Assembly (NCBI GenBank): GCA_028244835.1
Contig: JAOKBJ010000001.1
Span: forward strand, 62,001-126,000
From: Methylophilaceae bacterium
GTDB taxonomy: Bacteria > Pseudomonadota > Gammaproteobacteria > Burkholderiales > Methylophilaceae
Reading direction: 5' to 3'
DNA: 64,000 nt
Of this stretch, positions 29,312-37,805 are shown piece after piece. The translations under genes and the position numbers were made by a program. The notes under the pieces are model-generated. The model did no database searches and was not told the origin of the DNA. It saw nothing but the letters and a program-made list of their open reading frames with translations. Within the stretch, counting starts at the first letter, position 1, and each line of letters starts with the position of its first letter.

Positions 29312-29394
29312 TATTATTAAAGGAAAACTAGAAGATAATTTTAAACCAAAATATTTATATTAATATCTAAGTTTTTTTTAATAAATTATTTGTT

Positions 29395-30636
29395 TTATCT
29401 AGGGAGAGGGAAGCCTTTAGGAAGCATAACCCATATTTCTCCTGATTGTTTCATTGATCCAGCTTTAGCCCCTGCAGCTTTTCCTTGTCCCCAATAAAAG
29501 TCAGCTCTAACTCCTCCATTAATTGCACCGCCTGTATCTTGAGCTATCATAAATTTATTTAAAGCGATATCTGAATTAGGTTCAGTTGTTGTTAAAAATA
29601 TAGGGGCCCCTAATGGAATAAATTTTCGATCAATAGCTACAGATCTGCCAGAAGAAATTGGGACTCCTAATGCACCAATTGGCCCAGGTAATCCTTGTGG
29701 GAGTTCTCTAAAAAAAACAGTGCTTGGATTTGCATTTAGAAACTTTTGTAACTTTCTTTGATTTTTTTTGGCCCAAGCTTTAATACTTTGCATGGATACT
29801 TTATTTCTTTTTAGTTCACCTTGTCTTATTAGAGCCAACCCCATAGAGCGATATGGATGGCCATTTTGGTCGGCATATCCAACTTGGGTTGTTGAGCCAT
29901 CTTCAAATTTTATAACTCCTGAGCCTTGAATCTCTAAAAAAAAGGATTCAACAGAATTTTCTACCCATAGTAATTCATTCCCTTGTAATGGATAATTATT
30001 TTTTGATATTTCTTTCCTTGTAAGATACGGAATTAATTTATTACCTTCCACTCTACCTCTTAATCTCTTATATTTTAATTCAGGATATATCTCACTTAAA
30101 TCAACTGTAATTAAGTCGAGTGGTGGAGTGTACAGAGGTATTTTATATTTTTTTGTTTTAGTTCTACTCCCCTTTAACAATGGCTGATAATACCCAGTAA
30201 TCAAACCCTCTGAAGATCCGTCTTTATTTTTTGCTTTATAAAGATCAAAGTATGTATGTAAATAATTTATAACTTCTTTATTTGATGGAGATGAAAGATT
30301 TTTTGCTGCTTCACAAGAGATTTTCCAATCATTTTTTTTAATTAATTTTTCGCATCCATGCATCCATGCTTGCCATGCTTGACTTGGCTCATCTTGTTCA
30401 AGTTTCTCTTCAATTTCATCCCATTGCACCTTTGTTAATAACCCATATTCAGGAACTATGTTTGAGAGTATTTTAATAGGTGGCACTTTAAGATCTTTTA
30501 ATTTACTAAGTTCGGCCTCCATCATTGTTAAAGCATTTTTCTCTACTTCACAATCACATGAGTTTTGAACATTTAATTGCCCACAGCTAATTAGCAGGCT
30601 AAAAAGTAAAATCGATAAAAGATATTTCACTATCAA
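29395..30636 (-). CDS. mltA: membrane-bound lytic murein transglycosylase A
   Basis: This 413-residue outer-membrane lipoprotein (LLISCGQ lipobox) cleaves peptidoglycan glycan strands to anhydromuropeptides. The MltA domain shows LITGYYQPLLKGSR, LLWVENSVESFFLEIQGSG and the double-psi-barrel 3D domain with the catalytic-Asp region MIAQDTGGAINGGVRADFYWG. The start is TTG at 30636, overlapping the apaG stop by 4 bases; a GTG at 30630 is possible. Confidence 0.93.
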   Translation of the reverse strand: MIVKYLLSILLFSLLISCGQLNVQNSCDCEVEKNALTMMEAELSKLKDLKVPPIKILSNIVPEYGLLTKVQWDEIEEKLEQDEPSQAWQAWMHGCEKLIKKNDWKISCEAAKNLSSPSNKEVINYLHTYFDLYKAKNKDGSSEGLITGYYQPLLKGSRTKTKKYKIPLYTPPLDLITVDLSEIYPELKYKRLRGRVEGNKLIPYLTRKEISKNNYPLQGNELLWVENSVESFFLEIQGSGVIKFEDGSTTQVGYADQNGHPYRSMGLALIRQGELKRNKVSMQSIKAWAKKNQRKLQKFLNANPSTVFFRELPQGLPGPIGALGVPISSGRSVAIDRKFIPLGAPIFLTTTEPNSDIALNKFMIAQDTGGAINGGVRADFYWGQGKAAGAKAGSMKQSGEIWVMLPKGFPLPR

Positions 30637-31022
30637 TGAAGTGTCCTAGGCATATTTAATTCAAATTCAGATATTTTTGCATCAAATTCTAACCCTTCTT
30701 TAGTTACCATATGATAAGAACCCTTCATATTGCCCGAAGGAGTATTTATCTCGGTTCCACTAGTATATGTAAATTCGGCGCCAGGTTGAATAATAGGCTG
30801 CTCACCTACGACTCCATCTCCTTTTACTTCAAATTTCTCATTATGAGCATTATTAATAATCCAGTGACGTGAAATGAGCTGAATTGTATGTGATCCTTGA
30901 TTCTTAATTGTCACAGTATAAGCAAAAAAATATTGATTCTCTTCAATATTTGAACGTTCTTGAATAAATTCAATTTCTACTAAAATTTTAATATGGGATT
31001 GTGACATAGGCTTATTTACCAT
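30633..31022 (-). CDS. apaG: ApaG (DUF525) protein
   Basis: This 129-residue protein has the ApaG immunoglobulin-like fold: YFAYTVTIKNQGSHTIQLISRHWII, then VVGEQPIIQPGAEFTYTSGTEINTPSG, both characteristic. The biological role is unclear; a link to Co2+/Mg2+ and Ap4A metabolism was suggested in enterobacteria. Its ATG directly follows the thiG stop codon, and its end overlaps mltA, so thiS-thiG-apaG-mltA looks like one transcript. Confidence 0.93.
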   Translation of the reverse strand: MVNKPMSQSHIKILVEIEFIQERSNIEENQYFFAYTVTIKNQGSHTIQLISRHWIINNAHNEKFEVKGDGVVGEQPIIQPGAEFTYTSGTEINTPSGNMKGSYHMVTKEGLEFDAKISEFELNMPRTLH

Positions 31023-31826
31023 TTATTTAATTAGCCCTTTAATTGGTGAGCTTGGTGAGGCGCTATAAAGTTTTTTATCCATACGTCCAGCAATAAATGC
31101 TTCTCGTCCAGACTCAATTGCTTTTTTCATAGCTGAGGCCATTAAGATTGGATTTTTTGCCAAAGCAATGGCTGTATTCATTAAAACACCGTCGCAACCA
31201 AGCTCCATTGCAATAGTTGCATCTGAAGCAGTTCCTACCCCAGCATCTACAATTACTGGTACGTTTGCTTTATCAATGATTATTTCTAAATTCCAAGGGT
31301 TCAGTATTCCCATACCTGAACCGATTAGCGAAGCTAATGGCATAATTGCACAGCAGCCAATATCTTCTAATTGTTTCGCAATTATTGGATCATCTGAAGT
31401 GTAAACCATAACGTCAAACCCATCTTTTACAAGAATTTTTGCAGCATTGATTGTCTCAACAACGTTTGGAAAAAGTGTATCTGGATCGCCTAATACTTCT
31501 AACTTTACTAAGTTATGGCCATCTAATAGCTCCCTTGCTAAACGTAATGTTCTGATAGCATCATCAGAAGAATAGCAACCAGCAGTATTCGGTAGATAAG
31601 TAAATTTATTAGTAGGGAGAAATTCAAGTAATGAAGGTTCATTTGGACTCTGTCCAAGATTTATTCTTCTAATCGCAACTGTTACAATTTGTGCATCACT
31701 TGAATCAATTGCAGCCCTTGTTTCCTTGAAATCATTGTATTTACCAGTACCTATTAACAATCTAGATTGGAAAGAGCGGCCTGCAATAATCAACTTATCA
31801 TTAATATTTGAAATTTTATCCTCCAC
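31023..31826 (-). CDS. thiG: thiazole synthase
   Basis: This 267-residue TIM-barrel enzyme builds the thiazole phosphate of thiamine from deoxyxylulose phosphate, glycine imine or iminoglycine, and ThiS thiocarboxylate. Motifs [41 protein letters not shown] (with the Schiff-base Lys) and [14 protein letters not shown] are intact. It overlaps thiS by 11 bases. Confidence 0.97.
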   Translation of the reverse strand: MEDKISNINDKLIIAGRSFQSRLLIGTGKYNDFKETRAAIDSSDAQIVTVAIRRINLGQSPNEPSLLEFLPTNKFTYLPNTAGCYSSDDAIRTLRLARELLDGHNLVKLEVLGDPDTLFPNVVETINAAKILVKDGFDVMVYTSDDPIIAKQLEDIGCCAIMPLASLIGSGMGILNPWNLEIIIDKANVPVIVDAGVGTASDATIAMELGCDGVLMNTAIALAKNPILMASAMKKAIESGREAFIAGRMDKKLYSASPSSPIKGLIK

Positions 31827-32019
31827 CTACTGCTCCTATAATTTCTATCTTATCCCCATCGTTAAAATAAATGTCACGAAAATAAGTTTTAGAAATTATT
31901 TCTCCATTTTTCTCAATTGCGAAACGTTTACCATTCAAATTAAGCTGATTTATTAGTTCCTCAGCAGTAATTTTTTCCCCCCCAAACTCTTTAGTACTTC
32001 CATTTATATTTATTTTCAT
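31816..32019 (-). CDS. thiS: sulfur carrier protein ThiS
   Basis: This 67-residue ubiquitin-like protein ([12 protein letters not shown]) ends in GAVGGG, the C-terminal Gly-Gly that is adenylated and thiocarboxylated to deliver sulfur to ThiG. It overlaps thiG by 11 bases. No THI-box riboswitch is visible in its upstream region, unlike thiC. Confidence 0.95.
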   Translation of the reverse strand: MKININGSTKEFGGEKITAEELINQLNLNGKRFAIEKNGEIISKTYFRDIYFNDGDKIEIIGAVGGG

Positions 32020-32152
32020 ATTATAATAAGTCCAATAAAAATTTTAAATATAACTTATTTTTATTAAATTAAATTGAATTTTTGTATCAATTTTGCATCA
32101 ATTCAGTATTGGGACAAAATCCCTATCTATTAATTTCCCAAAAGGAATAAAA

Positions 32153-32305
32153 ATGCTTAATACTAAAAAAATTGCTAAATCTATTGATGCTGATAAAAAT
32201 AAACTTAACGCTATAAAATCTGTAGTCAAGAAAAAAATTCAAAGCAAATTAAATCAAAAAACAGAATTCCATCGCTCCCTGGAAGCGTTTTCAGACTGTG
32301 TTTAG
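32153..32305 (+). CDS. small basic protein of unknown function
   Basis: This 50-residue frame (MLNTKKIAKSIDADKNKLNA...) is Lys-rich, about a quarter of residues, and probably helical. A good Shine-Dalgarno (AAAGGAAT) lies 7 bases before the ATG. I recognise no family. It is divergent from thiS, with a 133-base gap, and its last 4 bases overlap the convergent dienelactone hydrolase gene. It may be a nucleic-acid-binding micro-protein, which is inference from charge only. Confidence 0.5.
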   Translation: MLNTKKIAKSIDADKNKLNAIKSVVKKKIQSKLNQKTEFHRSLEAFSDCV

Positions 32306-33042
32306 TTATTTAAGGTTCTTGAAAACATTCTAAAGCATAGTTGGTAACAAAGCATAGCTAACTCAGGGTCATATCTATCCCCTTCATCCCTCATGAAGGC
32401 ATGTTGTGCATTAAATTCATGCCAACTAAAGATAATATCTGTTTCTAATAATCTTTGATGTATTTGATTCCTAGCATCCGTTGGTATGTGGGTATCTTGT
32501 TTTCCCCAAATCATTATTAATTCTCCCTTAATATCCGATAAACGCTCCATACTATGTTGGCTTGGTTTATTTGGAATAGTATTGGTATGTAAATCAGTTG
32601 CGTAGAAACAAGCTGTCGACTTAACTTCATCGTTCAATGCTGCACGGAATGCTAAATGGCCACCAATACAAAACCCCATAGCACCAATATTATTATTTGA
32701 CCAATTTTGTTGTTTCACCCAATCAATCATAGCTTGATTATCAGAATCATAAGCTTGGGCATCTTTAGTCTCTTTGTCAGAATTTCCTTTTTCTCTTCCA
32801 GCATCATCATATTTTAAAACTGTACCAATAGGATTTAACTCATGGAATACTTCTGGAACCAGGACTGCATAACCTTGACTAGCAACTATTTTGGCTGCTC
32901 GCTCAATTGGCCCTGTTTGGTGGAATATTTCTGAATAAAATAAAATAACTGGAAAATTACCAGGCTTAGTTGGCCTATGAATATAAGTTCTCATTTTTCC
33001 TGTTGGAGTATCAAGATCAATGGACTCGGATTGAATTAACAT
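32302..33042 (-). CDS. dienelactone hydrolase family protein
   Basis: This 246-residue alpha/beta hydrolase has the DLH nucleophile motif GAMGFCIGGHLAF with Cys near residue 124. The Asp is in IWGKQDTHIP and the His in NAQHAFMRDEGDRYDP. Carboxymethylenebutenolidase is the archetype, but many family members have other ester substrates and no aromatic-degradation genes are nearby. The reaction is therefore left open. Confidence 0.88.
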   Translation of the reverse strand: MLIQSESIDLDTPTGKMRTYIHRPTKPGNFPVILFYSEIFHQTGPIERAAKIVASQGYAVLVPEVFHELNPIGTVLKYDDAGREKGNSDKETKDAQAYDSDNQAMIDWVKQQNWSNNNIGAMGFCIGGHLAFRAALNDEVKSTACFYATDLHTNTIPNKPSQHSMERLSDIKGELIMIWGKQDTHIPTDARNQIHQRLLETDIIFSWHEFNAQHAFMRDEGDRYDPELAMLCYQLCFRMFSRTLNN

Positions 33043-33116
33043 ATTGTACCTTCGATAATTTAAAGATTTTATTCTACTTGATATTTATCGGAATCTAAAT
33101 GGTCTATTTTTTTCTA

Positions 33117-33899
33117 TTAATTTTTTAAATGTTTATTTTTTGCAACTATTTCTTCCTCCAAGCTCTCATCAGTAACATATAAATTATATTGTAATGTCCA
33201 TCGATCTGTATTTTCCATCTCTAGTTTTTCTACGCCGTGAAATGAGTTATTAGTTTTAACAAAACAAAATGCAGAATTAGGGACATATGGCATTGTAATC
33301 ACTTTATGGAAATGTTCATGGGGATAATGCTTATGAGGTAATTTCTTATCTAGTAAGTTCAAATCTTTTGGCATGTAAATTGATGTGCCTGTTTCTTTCT
33401 GAGTCAAATCTTTTGGCAAATAAAATAAAATAGATATAACTTTGCTTGGTTTATCTGTATGTGGCCCTAAAGAGTAATTTTTTTTATCCAAGATGAGCCT
33501 TACTTCATCATGAAATGAAACATTTTCTAAATATTGAAAACGCATATCGAGAAATCTCTTAAACTTGCTTTTAAGGAGTTTACCAAACTCGCCTTTAATA
33601 AAAATTTCTCCAAATTCTTTTAAAAATTCTTGTTTATTTTTTTCAAACATACTTAACTCTTCTTTTTTTCCAAGATTTAATATGAATCTATCTTTGTAGC
33701 CCGCTAAACCCCAATTAGCTTTATCGCTGTCTGCTAAAGATTTAAGATCTTTTAATTCAGGGAAATTTTTAAGAAGCTTGGAGTAAAAATCTGCAGGGAA
33801 AATATTTTCTACATAAATATGTGGGAATGGAAAATTTAAGATAGGGGTATTGGCAATTTTATAAGCAAGATGTAACTCAGCGTCTAAAAACATATTCAC
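33117..33899 (-). CDS. 2-oxoglutarate/Fe(II)-dependent oxygenase-like protein
   Basis: This 260-residue protein has the double-stranded beta-helix metal site GPHTDKPSKVISILFYLP (HxD) near residue 142. The distal His is in NSFHGVEKLE, and an oxoglutarate-binding Arg is likely in DRWTLQYNLYV. Members hydroxylate proteins or small molecules. It overlaps the FkbM-type methyltransferase gene by 23 bases, so the two probably act together, perhaps on a surface glycan or peptide. The substrate is unknown. Confidence 0.78.
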   Translation of the reverse strand: MNMFLDAELHLAYKIANTPILNFPFPHIYVENIFPADFYSKLLKNFPELKDLKSLADSDKANWGLAGYKDRFILNLGKKEELSMFEKNKQEFLKEFGEIFIKGEFGKLLKSKFKRFLDMRFQYLENVSFHDEVRLILDKKNYSLGPHTDKPSKVISILFYLPKDLTQKETGTSIYMPKDLNLLDKKLPHKHYPHEHFHKVITMPYVPNSAFCFVKTNNSFHGVEKLEMENTDRWTLQYNLYVTDESLEEEIVAKNKHLKN

Positions 33900-34647
33900 T
33901 CATCCCCTTAAATGGTCCTTCTTTTCTCGCATCCCTATCTACCTGATCTTGAGAAAACTTAAAGCCTAAATTTTGTAAAAGTTCTACTGTATCCATATGT
34001 TCTTGCAGATCTTGACTTAATTCAATAATAACTGATTTAATCTTTTTATTTTTAAGGGTTTCTTTTGCTCCCTCAATTACTTTATGCTCAAAACCATCAA
34101 CATCGATTTTAATATAATCTGGTATTTGTAAATTGTTAGTTTCTACTAAAGTATCGAGCTTATAAGTTATACAGCCTTGTGCAAAACCGATATTACTATC
34201 AAATGCCTGAAGTTTGCAATTTAAAGGTTCTCCCACCGCGTGATTGCCATCTCCTGCACCCATATTTCCCATGAAAAGATAATCAAAAGAATCTTTATCA
34301 GAAACGCCAACACAGTAAGCAGCTACCAAGTGATCTAGGCTATTGAGTCTGATATTCATATTCAGCAGTGAGTAATTTTGTGACTCTGGCTCTAATGCAT
34401 ATACTGTTGCGTCTCTCATAACGGCTGCATAAATAGTATACATTCCCACATTAGCGCCTATGTCCAATAAAATTTCTTTTGGTTTTATTTGATTTAACCA
34501 ATCTATTGTATTCGGCTCTTTTGTTAACAAAGTATCGACTCTCCACTTTGTTATGAGATTTGGAGTTTGGAAAATTAGCTTTTTACCTTCTAAATCTACT
34601 ACAGACTTGGGATTTAGTTTTTCATATTCTTCTAGGGGTATATCCAT
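33877..34647 (-). CDS. FkbM family methyltransferase
   Basis: This 256-residue SAM-dependent methyltransferase has the motif I region LLDIGANVGMYTIYAA near residue 61, VYALEPESQNY, and the FkbM hallmark IPDYIKIDVDGFEHKVIEGA near residue 165. FkbM enzymes O-methylate sugars or polyketides. It overlaps the 2OG-oxygenase gene by 23 bases. A hairpin at 34698-34713 separates it from the upstream pqqA. Confidence 0.88.
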   Translation of the reverse strand: MDIPLEEYEKLNPKSVVDLEGKKLIFQTPNLITKWRVDTLLTKEPNTIDWLNQIKPKEILLDIGANVGMYTIYAAVMRDATVYALEPESQNYSLLNMNIRLNSLDHLVAAYCVGVSDKDSFDYLFMGNMGAGDGNHAVGEPLNCKLQAFDSNIGFAQGCITYKLDTLVETNNLQIPDYIKIDVDGFEHKVIEGAKETLKNKKIKSVIIELSQDLQEHMDTVELLQNLGFKFSQDQVDRDARKEGPFKGMSEYVFRR

Positions 34648-34690
34648 AAAAATTTCACAGATTAGATAAATCTAAAAAAAATTGTAACAC

Positions 34691-34720
34691 AAAAAAAGGG
34701 AGCATCTGCTCCCGTTTTTT
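34691..34720. terminator. intrinsic terminator after pqqA, symmetric
   Basis: The stem GGGAGC (34698-34703) pairs with GCTCCC (34708-34713) around a 4-base loop. It is flanked by seven A on the left and six T on the right, so it reads as a rho-independent terminator on either strand. On the minus strand it closes the pqqA transcript 20 bases after its stop. Confidence 0.85.
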
Positions 34721-34739
34721 ATATATTATAAATAAACAA

Positions 34740-34811
34740 TTACTTGTTCATTACGTACATTGTTACTTCAAATCCGAAACGCATTTCTGTTGCTGCTGGT
34801 GTTGTCCACAT
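34740..34811 (-). CDS. pqqA: PQQ precursor peptide PqqA, orphan copy
   Basis: This 23-residue peptide, MWTTPAATEMRFGFEVTMYVMNK, matches PqqA. It carries the GFEVTMY core with Glu15 and Tyr19 separated by three residues, the pair that is cross-linked and excised to form pyrroloquinoline quinone. AAGGAG lies 8 bases before the ATG and a strong terminator lies after the stop, so it is a complete single-gene unit. No pqqB, C, D or E is present nearby. It must be served by enzymes encoded elsewhere. The gene is short but the motif is very specific. Confidence 0.93.
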   Translation of the reverse strand: MWTTPAATEMRFGFEVTMYVMNK

Positions 34812-34950
34812 AATGTAAACTCCTTATAGTTTTCAAATTCTATTGCAAGTTATTTTGCATATAGTTGTGACACTATAGATTAGAAACAGGGAATATTCAT
34901 TAATTTATCTTATGAAATAAGCCTAAGTATAATCATGATTAAAAATTTGC
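34812..34950. other. pqqA upstream region
   Basis: These AT-rich bases lie between the amtB terminator and pqqA and must carry the pqqA promoter. TATAGT-like and TTGCAA-like elements can be found on the minus strand, but not in a convincing spacing, so no promoter is called. No other open frame with a ribosome site is seen. Confidence 0.4.
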
Positions 34951-34978
34951 AAAAAAAAGCCCATTTACATGGGCTTTT
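34951..34978 (-). terminator. intrinsic terminator of the torF-glnK-amtB unit
   Basis: AAAAGCCCAT (34955-34964) pairs with ATGGGCTTTT (34969-34978) around the loop TTAC. On the minus strand it is followed by further T residues. It lies about 44 bases after the amtB stop and separates this unit from pqqA. Confidence 0.85.
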
Positions 34979-35021
34979 CTCAGATCACTCAAATTACAAC
35001 AATTACAACAGGAGGAAGTAA

Positions 35022-36410
35022 TTAAGAGTGGTACGCTGTTTCACCGTGTGAAGTTGTATCTAAACCAGCTCTTTCGTCTTCTTCAGAAACACGAAGACCA
35101 ACAGTGGCATCAACTATTTTGAACAGAATAAAGCTGATTACACCACACCAGATAATAGTAAACCCAACTGACTTAGCCTGAATCATGAATTGACTCATCG
35201 TAGTCACACCATCATCGTATCCAACACCGCCAAATTGTGGTGCCATTAGGATTGCTAAGCCAACTGCGCCTACAATACCTGCAACGCCATGGATACCAAA
35301 TACGTCAAGTGAATCATCATATCCCAAAGACTTTTTAAGGCTAGTACAAGCCCAATATGCAATCATGCTGGCTATAAAGCCAAGAACGATCGCGCCCATT
35401 GGCCCCACTACTGCACATGCTGGAGTAATAGCCACAAGTCCTGAAATCGCTCCAGAAGCTCCGCCTAACATTGAAGGTTTTCCTCGAGCCATCCATTCCA
35501 TTATGATCCAACCTAATACGCCTGCTGCAGCTGCAACTTGTGTATTAATCATAACTAAACCAGCAGTACTATCAGCAGCAAGCTCACTACCTACATTGAA
35601 ACCAAACCAGCCAGCCCAAAGTAATGAAGCACCGATCATAGTCATTGGCATATTATGTGGAGCCATGACTTCTTTCCCGTAACCAAGTCTTTTACCAAGG
35701 CAGATTGCAAGAACAAGTGCTGCAACACCAGCATTAATATGAACCACGGTACCGCCAGCAAAATCAATTGCACCCCATGAACTAATTAAACCGCCACCCC
35801 AAACCATATGACAAATTGGAAGGTAAACAACAGTTAGCCAGAGTGTTAAAAATACTAGCATGCCGGAAAACTTAATTCTTTCAGCAAAACCACCCACAAT
35901 AAGTGCAGGAGTTAAAGCCGCAAAAGTTAGCTGGAAAGTTACGAATACATATTCAGGAATGGTTCCAGAAATTGAATCTCCTGAGATACCTCCTAAAAAT
36001 GCTGCACCCAATCCACCAATCCAAGTATTGTATGGTCCCTCGGTGAATGCCAAACTGTAGCCATAAATAACCCATAGTACTGACATTAATGAGAAGGTAA
36101 CAAAGACTTGCATCAAGACCGACAGCATATTTTTGGACCTAACTAAGCCCCCATAAAATAATGCTAATCCTGGAATTGCCATGACAATCACAAGGATTGT
36201 TGCAACAATCATCCAGGCTGTATCCCCTGTATCTAAAGAAGGGGCTTCTTCTACTGCTTCTCCTGCGGTTGCTACTTCTGTATTATCAGCAAGTAACATT
36301 GTCCCATTCGATAAATCAAATACTTCATTCGACATACCGACTTGTGAAAATCCAATTAAGAAAAAGCTGAGTAATCCAACCAATCCAATTTTAGAAAATA
36401 TTTTTTTCAT
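35022..36410 (-). CDS. amtB: ammonium transporter
   Basis: This 462-residue Amt-family channel has a signal peptide-like first segment, then 11 membrane helices. Family motifs include ALFYGGLVRSKNMLSVL, the twin-His channel region DFAGGTVVHINAGVAAL, and DVFGIHGVAGIVGAVG with the second pore His. It follows glnK by 9 bases, the near-universal PII-Amt pairing in which the PII protein plugs the channel under nitrogen excess. Transcription is probably from the sigma-54 promoter upstream of torF. Confidence 0.97.
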   Translation of the reverse strand: MKKIFSKIGLVGLLSFFLIGFSQVGMSNEVFDLSNGTMLLADNTEVATAGEAVEEAPSLDTGDTAWMIVATILVIVMAIPGLALFYGGLVRSKNMLSVLMQVFVTFSLMSVLWVIYGYSLAFTEGPYNTWIGGLGAAFLGGISGDSISGTIPEYVFVTFQLTFAALTPALIVGGFAERIKFSGMLVFLTLWLTVVYLPICHMVWGGGLISSWGAIDFAGGTVVHINAGVAALVLAICLGKRLGYGKEVMAPHNMPMTMIGASLLWAGWFGFNVGSELAADSTAGLVMINTQVAAAAGVLGWIIMEWMARGKPSMLGGASGAISGLVAITPACAVVGPMGAIVLGFIASMIAYWACTSLKKSLGYDDSLDVFGIHGVAGIVGAVGLAILMAPQFGGVGYDDGVTTMSQFMIQAKSVGFTIIWCGVISFILFKIVDATVGLRVSEEDERAGLDTTSHGETAYHS

Positions 36411-36419
36411 GTCAGTCTC

Positions 36420-36767
<348 letters not shown>

Positions 36768-36785
36768 CTAAATATCTTTAAAATT

Positions 36786-36809
36786 GGAGGGGAGTTCAAT
36801 TTCCCCTCC
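36786..36809 (-). terminator. hairpin between torF and glnK
   Basis: GGAGGGGA (36786-36793) pairs with TCCCCTCC (36802-36809) around an 8-base loop. On the minus strand it follows the torF stop by about 16 bases and is followed by AATTTTAAAG, a weak T-tract. It may be a partial terminator or processing stem that lets torF be made in excess of glnK-amtB. Confidence 0.65.
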
Positions 36810-36824
36810 ACAAAAATTACCTAC

Positions 36825-37610
36825 CTAAAATCCTGCAGATAAATAAACTCCGCCAGTACCGTCACCTAAATAGACATTGTTAACTGTCCAAGAAGATACT
36901 TTCTGGTTTGTGTCTGTATAAAAACCACCCACAGCAAAAGTATCATTGATTCCGTACTCTAAATTTACTTTCCAATCTGTGTAGTCAAATGGTTCATTGC
37001 CATTACCTTCAAAAGTTTGACGACCGACATGGAAGGAAGCAGTCATTGGTGTTTCACCAATAGGAACATCTACATCAGCGGTATAGTACTTACTTCCGTC
37101 TGCATCTGCGAAGCCCCATGCGTCATCAGAAACTACAACATAAACACCAAGGCTAGCGCTAACTGGCCCAATGTCTTTACCTAGGCTTGCGTAAACCTCT
37201 GTAGCATCTGTATCAGCGCCGCCAGCACCAGCAAAAGTATTTTCACCTGGGTAGTAGAACTTTAAGATACCAACATCATATCCAATACCAGTTTCACCGA
37301 AACCACCAGCAAAACCACCATAAAAATCAAGCTCTAAACTGTTGTCATCCATATACTCGCCTTCGGTTGTCCAATTTACATTGGATGCCCAAACACCAGC
37401 ATATAAACCACTTTCATGTTCTATATCAAATCCACCTTGTAATGCTGGATCGTTTTTTGTTTGTGTATAACCTCGAAATATATAATCAGAATATAGACCA
37501 ACGTTTCCGCTAATACTAAAAGCTGACTTAGATTCCTCAGCAACTACAACTGAAGTTAAAGGGAACATCAAAGCTCCTATCACTGCAGATTTTAATTTAT
37601 TCAATTTCAT
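36825..37610 (-). CDS. TorF family putative porin
   Basis: This 261-residue outer-membrane beta-barrel protein has a signal peptide (about residues 1-24, ending near VVVAEE). It shows the TorF-type opening FSISGNVGLYSDYIFRGYTQTKNDPALQGGFD and alternating amphipathic strands to a C-terminal aromatic VYLSAGF. These porins are found beside glnK-amtB in betaproteobacteria. Here it is the first gene after a sigma-54 promoter, so it is likely a nitrogen-limitation porin. An AGGAG lies 9 bases before the ATG. Confidence 0.88.
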   Translation of the reverse strand: MKLNKLKSAVIGALMFPLTSVVVAEESKSAFSISGNVGLYSDYIFRGYTQTKNDPALQGGFDIEHESGLYAGVWASNVNWTTEGEYMDDNSLELDFYGGFAGGFGETGIGYDVGILKFYYPGENTFAGAGGADTDATEVYASLGKDIGPVSASLGVYVVVSDDAWGFADADGSKYYTADVDVPIGETPMTASFHVGRQTFEGNGNEPFDYTDWKVNLEYGINDTFAVGGFYTDTNQKVSSWTVNNVYLGDGTGGVYLSAGF

Positions 37611-37622
37611 TACATCTTTCTC

Positions 37623-37646
37623 CTAAGTTAATACGTATGAGCTCAT
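37623..37646 (-). other. possible 7-codon leader reading frame before torF
   Basis: A frame reading MSSYVLT starts in the palindrome. Its TAG stop overlaps the torF AGGAG (37620-37624). A perfect AGGAGG (37659-37664) lies 12 bases before its ATG, which is longer than ideal. It might be an upstream coupling or attenuation peptide. Only the sequence arrangement supports it. Confidence 0.3.
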
Positions 37647-37653
37647 ACGTATT
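37630..37653. repeat. perfect 24-bp palindrome in the torF leader
   Basis: The sequence from 37630 to 37653 is identical to its reverse complement; its core is ATACGTATGAGCTCATACGT. It lies about 15 bases downstream of the expected sigma-54 start site and upstream of the torF ribosome site. It could be a dimeric repressor operator, or an RNA stem of about 10 bp in the mRNA leader. Confidence 0.9.
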
Positions 37654-37675
37654 TTATTCCTCCTACATACTAGTT

Positions 37676-37694
37676 AAAGCAATTTTCGTGCCAA
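37676..37694 (-). promoter_or_regulatory. sigma-54 promoter of torF-glnK-amtB
   Basis: The minus strand reads TTGGCACGAAAATTGCTTT, which matches the sigma-54 consensus YTGGCACG-N4-TTGCW in every fixed position, with GG and GC correctly spaced. The start site would fall near 37667, about 57 bases before the torF ATG. Because glnK and amtB follow, NtrC-dependent activation under nitrogen limitation is expected. Confidence 0.92.
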
Positions 37695-37805
37695 ACTTTT
37701 ATTAATCAATTAAATATTTTTTATTGGGGAATAATAAAATATTTTTAATAGTCATAAATAAAACAAAATTCCTGTTAGAATCAATGCTTTACAGGAATAA
37801 AGTTT

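Larger units (their letters stand above)
37611..37805. other. divergent control region between torF and ubiK
   Basis: This 195-base gap holds the torF sigma-54 promoter, a 24-bp palindrome and two Shine-Dalgarno sequences on the minus strand, listed separately. Toward ubiK (+) it is AT-rich with ACAGGAATAAAG as a ribosome site. I saw no clear NtrC enhancer (GCAC-N7-GTGC type). Confidence 0.7.
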
